Positions 7,146 to 12,646 of a stretch of DNA of 12,646 nt are shown here, piece by piece. The position numbers were made by a program, and so were the translations under genes. The DNA comes from Pseudomonadota bacterium (GTDB taxonomy: Bacteria > Pseudomonadota > Alphaproteobacteria > Rhodospirillales > 2-02-FULL-58-16). Under the pieces are notes generated by a model. It was not told the origin of the DNA, did not search any database, and was given only the letters and a program-made list of their open reading frames with translations. The stretch covers positions 1 to 12,646 of the forward strand of contig JACZWD010000059.1 of assembly GCA_022572335.1 (NCBI GenBank). The letters are read 5' to 3'. The first letter of the stretch is position 1. Every line of letters begins with the position of its first letter.

Positions 7146-8123
7146 ATGCCGGGACCGATCGGGCCGGTGATACCGGAAGCGCAGCGTCCCAGTCCCGGGG
7201 ACGTTTCCTTCGACCTGGACAACGCCCTGGCCGCCGTCCTTTCGCTTCGCGCCAAGGTTCCGGACGACGCCTTCACGGCGCCGACCCTCGGCACCGAGCG
7301 CCAGGGACACGGTGTCCTCATCCGTGGCGACGGGTTGGTCCTGACCATCGGCTACCTGATCACCGAGGCCGAGTCGGTGTGGTTGGTGGGCGGCGACGGA
7401 AAGGCGCGCGCCGGCCATGTCGTCGGCTACGACCAAGAAAGCGGCTTCGGCCTGGTGCAGGCCCTGGACCTCCCGGACCTGCCGGTGCTGGAGCTCGGCG
7501 ACTCCGGCCGGCTGCGCAAGGGGGATGCGGTGATCCTTGCCGGGCATGGGGGACGCGGCCAAGCCGTCAGCGCCGGCGTGGCGTCGCGGCACGAATTCGC
7601 GGGGTACTGGGAATACGTGCTCGACGAGGCCATTTTCACGGCGCCGCCGCATCCCTTCTGGGGCGGCGCGGCGCTCATCGGCGGCGACGGGAAGCTGCTC
7701 GGCATCGGCTCCCTTCTTGTCCAGCAGGCGCCCCCGGACGAAGCGCCTTTCGAAGGCAACATGGTCGTTCCCATCGACCTTCTCAAACCCATCCTCGACG
7801 ATCTCCTGAACTTCGGCCGGACGACGAAGGCGCCGCGCCCCTGGCTTGGCATGTATACGGCGGAGGCCGACGGCAATCTCGTGGTCGCCGGCCTGGCCGA
7901 TGGAGGACCGGCGGAACTGGGGGATGTGCGGCTCGACGATTGTGTCCTGGCCGTCGACGGTGAGCCCGTCGCCGGGCTGGTGGCCATGTTCCGCGCCGTC
8001 TGGGCGCTGGGCGACGCGGGCGTGGAGGTGCCGCTGACCGTGCTGCGTGACGGCGATACCATGGAAATCCGGGTGCGCTCCGCCGACCGCTCCGACTTCT
8101 TCAAATCGCCGCGCCTGCACTGA
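7146..8123 (+). CDS. HtrA/Deg-like (S1C) protein with PDZ domain, catalytic triad lost
   Basis: A 325-residue protein with a trypsin-like S1C fold at about residues 45-215 and a PDZ domain at about 230-312 (PWLGMY, DGGPAELGDVRLDDCVLAVDG). By hand alignment with DegP motifs, all three catalytic positions are changed. The histidine of LTNxH is Y70 (LTIGYLI). The aspartate of SDIAL is G100 (ESGFGLVQA). The serine of GNSGG is W172 (PFWGGA). The surrounding fold motifs are well kept, so this is a pseudoprotease rather than decaying DNA, and I recall alphaproteobacterial proteins with the same GYLITEA sequence. There is no signal peptide, so it probably acts in the cytoplasm, unlike the usual periplasmic Deg proteases. 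A scaffold or peptide-binding role is plausible but unproven. Databases may still name it an S1C serine protease. It is convergent with pcm. Confidence 0.85.
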   Translation: MPGPIGPVIPEAQRPSPGDVSFDLDNALAAVLSLRAKVPDDAFTAPTLGTERQGHGVLIRGDGLVLTIGYLITEAESVWLVGGDGKARAGHVVGYDQESGFGLVQALDLPDLPVLELGDSGRLRKGDAVILAGHGGRGQAVSAGVASRHEFAGYWEYVLDEAIFTAPPHPFWGGAALIGGDGKLLGIGSLLVQQAPPDEAPFEGNMVVPIDLLKPILDDLLNFGRTTKAPRPWLGMYTAEADGNLVVAGLADGGPAELGDVRLDDCVLAVDGEPVAGLVAMFRAVWALGDAGVEVPLTVLRDGDTMEIRVRSADRSDFFKSPRLH

Positions 8124-8142
8124 CGGGGTGTTGTCACGCGCC

Positions 8143-8160
8143 GGGCGGGCGCGTCCGCCC
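8143..8160. terminator. Possible bidirectional hairpin between convergent genes
   Basis: GGGCGG and CCGCCC form a perfect 6-bp stem around GCGCGT, in the 48-base gap between the convergent HtrA-like and pcm stop codons. The position fits a shared terminator. There is no T tract on either strand, and such stems arise easily in G+C-rich DNA. Confidence 0.3.
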
Positions 8161-8171
8161 CTCCGCGCCCC

Positions 8172-8843
8172 TCAGGACTTATGCACCATGGGCACGAAGG
8201 CCACGGGCAGGGAGCGCGCGGTCTTCAGGGTGCCGTCTTCGCCCTTGACGCAGACGAACAGCGTCTGGGTCTCGTGCGCCCGGCCGATGGGGATGACCAT
8301 GCGCCCCCCGGGCTTGAGCTGGTCGGCGAGGGTCTCGGGGATCTCCACGGGCGCGGCGGTGACCATGACGGCGTCGAACGGCGCCTTCTCGGGCCAGCCC
8401 CGATAGCCGTCGCCGGTCAGTACTTCGACGTTGTCGTAGCCCAGACGCCGGAGGCGTTCGCGGGCCGCGTCGGCCAGTTCCGCGACCACTTCCACGGTGA
8501 AGACCCGGCCGGCGACCTCCGCCAGCACCGCCGACTGGTAGCCCGACCCGGCGCCGATCTCGAGCACCCGGTGGCCGGGCTCCAGATCGAGAAGGTCGGT
8601 CATCACCGCCACCATGTAGGGCTGGGAGATGGTCTGCCCGTGGCCGATGCACCGGGGCCGGTTGATGTAGGCGTAGGGAACGTCGTCGGGCACCACGAAC
8701 TCGTGGCGCGGCACCTTGGCCATGGCCGCCATCACCCGATCCGAGAACCTGGCGCGGTCGGTCCAGAACCGGGTGTCGCGGGCCTCGGCCTCGATTTCCT
8801 CCAACAGGCGCTGGTGCGCCTTATCCAAATCGGTTTCGTCCAT
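8172..8843 (-). CDS. pcm: Protein-L-isoaspartate O-methyltransferase
   Basis: A 223-residue SAM-dependent methyltransferase. It methylates isoaspartyl residues formed by spontaneous damage of asparagine and aspartate, starting their repair in the cytoplasm. Diagnostic motifs are PRHEFV (45-50), GHGQTISQPYMVAVM (67-81), the SAM-binding loop VLEIGAGSGYQSAVLAE (93-109), TGDGYRGW (143-150) and LKPGGRMVIPIG (176-187). The length is typical of the family. The ATG at 8843 has only a weak AAGG six bases upstream; no better in-frame start was found. It lies 123 bases downstream of the CheR-type gene on the same strand and could share its transcript, although the gap holds a G+C-rich stem (8868-8889) and could also have its own promoter. 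The usual surE neighbour is not present. Confidence 0.93.
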   Translation of the reverse strand: MDETDLDKAHQRLLEEIEAEARDTRFWTDRARFSDRVMAAMAKVPRHEFVVPDDVPYAYINRPRCIGHGQTISQPYMVAVMTDLLDLEPGHRVLEIGAGSGYQSAVLAEVAGRVFTVEVVAELADAARERLRRLGYDNVEVLTGDGYRGWPEKAPFDAVMVTAAPVEIPETLADQLKPGGRMVIPIGRAHETQTLFVCVKGEDGTLKTARSLPVAFVPMVHKS

Positions 8844-8867
8844 GGTGCCTTGGAAAGCCCCCGCGGC

Positions 8868-8889
8868 GGCGCCCGGGCCGGGCGGCGCC
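8868..8889. repeat. G+C-rich inverted repeat in the pcm leader
   Basis: GGCGCC occurs at 8868-8873 and 8884-8889 around a ten-base loop, about 25 bases upstream of the pcm start on the minus strand. In the pcm transcript this could fold as a hairpin. The strong G+C bias makes chance pairing likely, so this is a weak call. Confidence 0.3.
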
Positions 8890-8966
8890 TCACCCCCATG
8901 ACAAAGCGTACCCGGAATCTGTGAATTTTAGTACCGGCCGCGGGGCGGACGCGCCGGCGGCGGCGT

Positions 8967-9788
8967 TTACCCATCGTTTCGTTTCCGGTAGAGGCCCGGC
9001 GCCCCGGCCGAGGGCGTGAAGGTTTCCGATTGGGGCAGCCTCTCGCGGCGGCCGACGACGAGAACGCCGCCCGGGCGCAGCCGCCGGGCCAGGCGCTCCA
9101 CGACGCGCCGCTGCCCCGCCTCGTCGAAATAGGTGAAGGCCAGGTTGCGGCACAACACCAGGTCGAATTCCCCGCCGGGGAGCCGCTGGCGGATGTCCTG
9201 GCGGCGGAAGGCGACGTTTCGGCGAAAGGCCGGGCGCAGGCGATAGACTCCGCGGCTGTGCTCGAAAGCCGTGTCCAGCCAGCCGGCGGGGACGTCGCGC
9301 AGGCTGCCCGGCCCGTAGCGGCCGGCGCGGGCGCGTTCGAGAAGGACCGCATCGGCGTCGGTGGCGACGATGGTCAGGGACAGGCGCGGGAAGTCCCGGC
9401 CCGGTCCCAGTTGCCAGAGAATATTCAGGCTATAGGGTTCCTCGCCCGAGGCGCAGCCGGCGCACCAGCACCGCAGCCCGGCCTGTCCGCGCGCCGCCGC
9501 CTGGCGCGCCAGGGCGGGAAGGACATGGCGTTCGAGCCCGGCGAACACGCCCTTGTCCCGGTAGAAGCGCGACACCGTGATGCGGCAAAAGCCGTCGAGG
9601 ACCGGCCACTCCGCCGGATGGGTCTCGAGGTACCGCCGATAGGCGGAAACGCCGGCCAGCCCCAGGTCCGTCATCCGGCGCCCGAGGCGTTTGCACACTT
9701 GGCGGCGGACTCTCCGGTAGCCCGCCCAGCGCATGCCGAGGCGGGGCAGACACCAGTGGAGGAATGCGGTGCAGTCCGTGTCCCTCAT
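8967..9788 (-). CDS. CheR-type SAM-dependent methyltransferase, stand-alone
   Basis: From the ATG at 9788 this is a 273-residue protein of the CheR fold, the family that methylates glutamates of chemoreceptors. Visible motifs are an N-terminal helical basic region (RRVRRQVCKRLGRRM, 26-40), a CheR-like ITVSRFYRD (70-78), the SAM-binding CAGCASGEEPYS (109-120), VATDAD (141-146) and DLVLCRNLAFTYFD (209-222) in place of the usual NVLIYF. No receptor, cheB, cheW or cheA gene is in view, so the substrate may not be a chemoreceptor. The frame extends upstream to a GTG at 9869 and an ATG at 9839, but family similarity begins at MRDTDCTAFL and GGAG lies 11 bases before that ATG, so I prefer the shorter form. 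It is divergent from htpG, with 137 bases between the starts, and is followed by pcm. Confidence 0.8.
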   Translation of the reverse strand: MRDTDCTAFLHWCLPRLGMRWAGYRRVRRQVCKRLGRRMTDLGLAGVSAYRRYLETHPAEWPVLDGFCRITVSRFYRDKGVFAGLERHVLPALARQAAARGQAGLRCWCAGCASGEEPYSLNILWQLGPGRDFPRLSLTIVATDADAVLLERARAGRYGPGSLRDVPAGWLDTAFEHSRGVYRLRPAFRRNVAFRRQDIRQRLPGGEFDLVLCRNLAFTYFDEAGQRRVVERLARRLRPGGVLVVGRRERLPQSETFTPSAGAPGLYRKRNDG

Positions 9789-9844
9789 GGTCCTGGCGGC
9801 TCCGGCGCAACGCCGTGGGCGCCGTCCGGCACGGGGCATAAGGA

Positions 9845-9873
9845 CTTGCGGCGGGGCCCTGTTCGACACATAT
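9845..9873 (+). promoter_or_regulatory. Candidate sigma-32 (heat-shock) promoter for htpG
   Basis: CTTGCG (9845-9850), then 15 bases, then ACACATAT (9866-9873). This resembles the heat-shock consensus CTTGAA-N13-17-CCCCATNT, with five of seven informative -10 positions kept. It lies about 50 bases before the htpG start, in the divergent gap. htpG is a known sigma-32 regulon member in many proteobacteria, which makes the match credible. It is a by-eye match only. Confidence 0.38.
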
Positions 9874-9915
9874 CAAGCACCACCGGAAACGGTCACCGAT
9901 CCGAGAGGGGTTTTT

Positions 9916-9920
9916 GAGGG
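9916..9920 (+). promoter_or_regulatory. Ribosome binding site fixing the htpG start
   Basis: GAGGG ends five bases before the ATG at 9926. An in-frame TTG at 9914 would add four residues and overlap this site, so the ATG is preferred. Confidence 0.6.
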
Positions 9921-9925
9921 ACGCC

Positions 9926-11449
9926 ATGGGGACGGAAAAGTTCACCTTCGAGGCCGAAGTCGGCAAGATTCTCGATATCGTCGCCCACTCCTTGTACAGC
10001 CACAAAGAGATTTTCCTGCGCGAGCTGATCTCCAACGCCTCGGACGCCTGCGACCGGCTGCGCTACGCCGCCCTCACCGATCCCGGCCTGATCGAGGGGG
10101 AGGGCGATTTCCGCATCACCCTTTCGGTGGACAGGAAGGCGCGCACCGTCACCGCCGCCGACAACGGCATCGGCATGAGCCGCGCCGACCTGGTGGAGAA
10201 CCTGGGCACCATCGCGCGTTCCGGCACCCAGGCCTTCGTCGAGCGCCTGAGCGGCGATTCCAAAAACGACATGGCCCTGATCGGCCAGTTCGGCGTCGGC
10301 TTCTATTCCACCTTCATGGTCGCCGGCAAGGTCGAGGTCCTGACCCGCAAGGCGGGCGAGACGGAGGCCTGGCTGTGGACCTCGGACGGCAAGGGCGAGT
10401 ACACGGTTTCCGAGGGCGCGCGGGAGACCCGGGGCACCACGGTGACGGTCCATCTGGCCAAGGGCGAGGACGAGTTCCTGGACGAAGAGCGCCTGGGCGG
10501 TATCGTCAAGACCTATTCCGATCACATCCCCATCCCCATCGTGCTCAAGGGCGCGGACAAGGAGGAGACGCTGAACCAGGCATCCGCGCTCTGGACCCGG
10601 CGAAAAAAGGAGATCAGCAGCCAACAGTACACCGAGTTCTATCACCACGTGGGCCATACCTTCGACGACCCCTGGCTGACGCTCCACAACAGCGTGGAAG
10701 GGGTGCTGTCGTACACCAACCTTTTGTTCATTCCCTCGACACAGCCCTTCGACCTCTTCCTGCCCGAGCGCAAGCCGCAGGTGAAGCTGTACGTCAAGCG
10801 GGTGTTCATCACCGACGACTGCGAGGGCCTGGTGCCGGGGTATCTGCGGTTCCTGCGCGGCATCGTGGACTCGGAAGACCTGCCCCTCAACATCAGCCGC
10901 GAGATGCTCCAGCGCGACCCCAGGCTGGCCAGGATCCGCTCGGGGCTGGTCAAACGGGTCCTCGCCGAGCTCAAGAAGAAGGCGGACAAGAAGCCCGACG
11001 ACTACGCCACGTTCTGGGACAACTTCGGCGCCGTGCTCAAGGAGGGCCTCTACGAAGACCGGGAAAACCGCGACCGCATCCTGGCCATAAGCCGGTTCCA
11101 CACCACCGCCGGCGACGGGCTGGTCAGCCTGGACACTTACGTCGACCGCATGCTCGACGGCCAGCAGGCCATCTACACCATCAGCGGGGAAGATGGCCAA
11201 TCCTTACGCCAGAGCCCGCAGCTGGAAGGCTTCGCGGCGCGCGGGGTCGAGGTGCTGCTGCTCACCGACCCGGTGGACGAGTTCTGGGTACCCGCCCTCG
11301 GCAGCTACCGCGACAAGCCCTTCAAGTCGGCCACCCGCGGCGGCGCCGACCTGGGCAAGATCACCGCCCGGGAAGACGCGGAGAAGGCGGGCAAGAAAGC
11401 AAAAAGAAAAAGAAAAAGGAGCCGGCGGCCGCCGACGTGGCGCGCCTGA
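9926..11449 (+). CDS. htpG: Molecular chaperone HtpG (Hsp90), N-terminal and middle domains, frameshifted before the C-terminus
   Basis: The 507-residue frame encodes bacterial Hsp90, an ATP-driven cytoplasmic chaperone. The GHKL ATPase domain shows ELISNASDACD (33-43, with the catalytic E33), DNGIGM (79-84), GTIARSGT (94-101) and GQFGVGFYSTF (120-130). The middle domain follows, with KLYVKRVFITD, LRGIVDSEDLPLNISREMLQ and the YATFWDNFG region. At about 11393-11418 the reading frame is lost in an A-rich stretch and ends with a foreign tail (KRKRKRSRRPPTWRA). The true C-terminal dimerisation domain continues in the -1 frame to 11823. Joined, the protein would be about 632 residues, a normal HtpG length. 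The simplest explanation is one missing A in one of three AAAAAG units, either a sequencing or assembly error or a real mutation. If real, the product lacks the dimerisation domain and would be inactive as a chaperone. Confidence 0.93.
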   Translation: MGTEKFTFEAEVGKILDIVAHSLYSHKEIFLRELISNASDACDRLRYAALTDPGLIEGEGDFRITLSVDRKARTVTAADNGIGMSRADLVENLGTIARSGTQAFVERLSGDSKNDMALIGQFGVGFYSTFMVAGKVEVLTRKAGETEAWLWTSDGKGEYTVSEGARETRGTTVTVHLAKGEDEFLDEERLGGIVKTYSDHIPIPIVLKGADKEETLNQASALWTRRKKEISSQQYTEFYHHVGHTFDDPWLTLHNSVEGVLSYTNLLFIPSTQPFDLFLPERKPQVKLYVKRVFITDDCEGLVPGYLRFLRGIVDSEDLPLNISREMLQRDPRLARIRSGLVKRVLAELKKKADKKPDDYATFWDNFGAVLKEGLYEDRENRDRILAISRFHTTAGDGLVSLDTYVDRMLDGQQAIYTISGEDGQSLRQSPQLEGFAARGVEVLLLTDPVDEFWVPALGSYRDKPFKSATRGGADLGKITAREDAEKAGKKAKRKRKRSRRPPTWRA

Positions 11450-11823
11450 CGGCGGCGTTCAAGGCGGCGTTGGGCGACGCGGTCAAGGACGTGCGGGCGT
11501 CCGAACGCCTCACCGACAGCCCGGTCTGCCTGGTCGCCGACGAGGCCGACCTGGACATGCACCTGGAGCGCCTGTTGAAGCAGCACCGCCAGATGGACGC
11601 CGCCGCCGTCACGCCGCGCATCCTGGAGGTGAACCCCAGACATGCCCTCATCAGGCGGCTCGCCGGCCTGGCCAAGGACGGAGACGGCGCCGACGGCGTG
11701 CTCGTCGACGCCGCGCTGTTGCTCTTGGATCATGCGCGCATCGTCGAAGGCGAACCCATCCCCGACCCGGCGGCGTTCTCGCGCCGCCTGGCGGCGATGA
11801 TGGAAAAGGGGCTGGTGGCGTAA
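11398..11823 (+). pseudogene. htpG: HtpG C-terminal dimerisation domain, out of frame with the rest
   Basis: This frame continues HtpG after the frameshift. It opens with a lysine run and then gives typical C-terminal HtpG sequence: ALGDAVKDVRASERLTDSPV, CLVADEADLDMHLERLLKQH, RILEVNPRHALI and a final helical part to the TAA at 11823. It lies one base back (-1) relative to the upstream frame. No ribosome binding site or start codon near its beginning suggests separate translation, so it is the tail of the same gene. Its conservation argues that the shift is recent or technical. Confidence 0.88.
11401..11418 (+). repeat. Three tandem AAAAAG units at the htpG frameshift
   Basis: AAAAAG is repeated three times without interruption and encodes lysine/arginine in the charged linker before the HtpG C-terminal domain. 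Each unit is six bases, so unit number does not change the frame, but loss of one A from any run does. Restoring a sixth A in the first unit gives GCA AAA AAG and an uninterrupted lysine run in the correct frame. Confidence 0.8.
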
Positions 11824-11835
11824 GCGTCGCTCTCC

Positions 11836-11859
11836 GGCGCCCCGTCCGGGGGTGGCGCC
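11836..11859. terminator. Possible hairpin between convergent htpG and psiE-like genes
   Basis: GGCGCC occurs at 11836-11841 and 11854-11859, twelve bases apart, in the 59-base gap between the convergent stop codons. The position fits a shared terminator, but there is no T tract and the region is very G+C-rich. Confidence 0.28.
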
Positions 11860-11882
11860 CCGGGGGCCGCGCGGCGTGCCGT

Positions 11883-12341
11883 TCAGGGCGACTCGTCGGT
11901 AGGGAACTTGCTGCGGCCGACGTGCAACACGAGCACCGCCAGGGCGATCACCACAATCGCGCCCGAGATCACCAGGATGCGCTGGTCCGGCATGGCCTTG
12001 AGGTCTAGCACCAGTACGCGGGTGAGCGCGGTGATGGCAACGTAGAGCAGAAATTCCACGGGCAGGCGATGAGTCTTGAAGTGGATTCCCACCATGGCCC
12101 CGAGTTCCAGGTAAATGAACAGCAGCAGGATGTCTTTGATCGACGCGTACCCCTGCTCGATCATGCCGATGTAAGCGTAGACCGCGGACCAGACGACGGT
12201 TCCGCCGATAACGAACAGGGCCACGAGGTCGAATCCACTGACCAGTTGATTCCCGATTTTTTCTCCGAGATTTCCGACCCGCGTGCCCACCTTTTCGATC
12301 TGAGAGATGAACTTGTCGGCAAGATCTTGAGGCTCTCCCAC
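11883..12341 (-). CDS. PsiE-family (phosphate-starvation-inducible) membrane protein
   Basis: A 152-residue protein with four predicted membrane segments at about residues 35-57, 68-86, 95-113 and 121-141. The central LLLFIYLELGAMVGIHFKTHRLPVEFLLYVAITALTRVL region carries the PsiE family signature. PsiE is induced by phosphate starvation in Escherichia coli; its molecular function is unknown. Translation probably begins at a GTG (12339-12341), because a strong Shine-Dalgarno lies just upstream and no ATG is near. The N-terminal 30 residues are amphipathic and probably cytoplasmic. No Pho box could be identified in the 305 bases upstream, so phosphate control is not shown here. It is convergent with htpG. 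Confidence 0.88.
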   Translation of the reverse strand: MGEPQDLADKFISQIEKVGTRVGNLGEKIGNQLVSGFDLVALFVIGGTVVWSAVYAYIGMIEQGYASIKDILLLFIYLELGAMVGIHFKTHRLPVEFLLYVAITALTRVLVLDLKAMPDQRILVISGAIVVIALAVLVLHVGRSKFPTDESP

Positions 12342-12345
12342 GTTT

Positions 12346-12354
12346 CACCTCCCC
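12346..12354 (-). promoter_or_regulatory. Strong ribosome binding site supporting the GTG start of the PsiE-like gene
   Basis: On the minus strand GGGGAGGTG lies four bases before the GTG codon at 12341, close to the ideal anti-16S match. It decides the start. Partly overlapping it is the palindrome CCAAT-A-ATTGG (12353-12363), which could affect access to the site or be an operator. Confidence 0.65.
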
Positions 12355-12363
12355 AATAATTGG

Positions 12364-12646
12364 CTTGTCTGGTTGCCGGGCACCCGAGACGGCCTGGGAA
12401 GTCCGATAGTCCTCCCACCGCGTACGATCATAAGGGCCCTCGTCTCAACGTGCGTCGATGTGCCACGGCGATGGCATGGCCAGGGCCGCCTCGGCGCGTA
12501 AACTCCAAGCCACCGGCGTGCGCTAGTGGCCTGCATCGGCTAAATTGTACCCCTACGACGGCGTTGCGAGGTTTCCGGCTAGGAGCGCGTCGCGCCTTGG
12601 TGTGCGTGCGCCACAAGCGGCGCGCGACGACGTCCGGAAGCCTCGC
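12364..12646. other. Right-end region without supported genes
   Basis: The remaining 283 bases upstream of the PsiE-like gene hold only short frames (63 and 62 residues, minus strand) that look like random translations of G+C-rich DNA. No tRNA, other RNA gene or clear promoter was seen. CGTCGCGC (12588-12595) and GCGCGACG (12622-12629) are inverted copies 26 bases apart, which may be chance. The promoter of the PsiE-like gene is presumably here. Confidence 0.5.

Noticed and set aside
9893..11200. Minus-strand frame of 435 codons opposite htpG
   Set aside because: It is a shadow of a strongly conserved coding sequence, with no recognisable domain of its own.
11401..11418. Programmed -1 ribosomal frameshift of the dnaX type in htpG
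   Set aside because: The zero-frame codons are AAA AGA, not AAA AAG, so the classic A AAA AAG slippery heptamer is absent from the required frame, and HtpG is not known to need frameshifting. Kept only as a less likely alternative.
11193..12008. Plus-strand frame of 271 codons across the htpG end and into the PsiE-like gene
   Set aside because: It is a third-frame translation of HtpG C-terminal DNA and antisense to psiE, dominated by arginine and proline.
12342..12646. A tRNA or other small RNA gene at the right end
   Set aside because: No T-loop GTTCGA-type motif or cloverleaf pairing could be found; the few stems are short and G+C-rich.

Overview
The window looks like an assembled contig from a high-G+C alphaproteobacterium, probably metagenomic. 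The alphaproteobacterial reading rests on the SUV3-like helicase followed by an S4-domain gene, on a conserved inactive HtrA-like protein, and on the general style of HtpG, Pcm and the CheR-like methyltransferase. This is from family recognition; no search was run. The first 11 bases match the 3' end of an Illumina adapter.

Layout. (1) 1-888 is a contig edge of doubtful integrity. One open frame joins the N-terminus of a luciferase-like (LLM) oxidoreductase, a short FtsX fragment and the C-terminal two thirds of a DUF938 methyltransferase. Both joints fall in short stretches that fit both parents, so I read it as an assembly chimera. (2) 907-3785, minus strand: a two-gene unit of a SUV3-like superfamily 2 RNA helicase and an S4 RNA-binding protein, overlapping by ATGA. 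(3) 3786-7145: a visibly lower-G+C block holding one large gene, a membrane-associated KAP-family P-loop NTPase with an N-terminal DUF1488-like domain. Non-coding flanks on both sides are built from similar short repeat words. This block is the best candidate for something accessory and new. (4) 7146-8123, plus: a trypsin/HtrA-like protein with PDZ domain whose three catalytic positions are all replaced. (5) 8172-9788, minus: pcm and a stand-alone CheR-type methyltransferase. (6) 9926-11823, plus: htpG, broken by a -1 frameshift at three tandem AAAAAG units, with a possible heat-shock promoter upstream. (7) 11883-12341, minus: a PsiE-family membrane protein. The last 305 bases carry no supported gene.

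Most of the genes are housekeeping: RNA metabolism (helicase, S4), protein repair and folding (Pcm, HtpG) and stress response (PsiE). They do not form one pathway. The KAP gene stands apart in composition and in its repeat-bearing flanks. No partner gene lies beside it, so if it is a defence or exclusion factor it would be a single-gene one. That role is inference from the family only.
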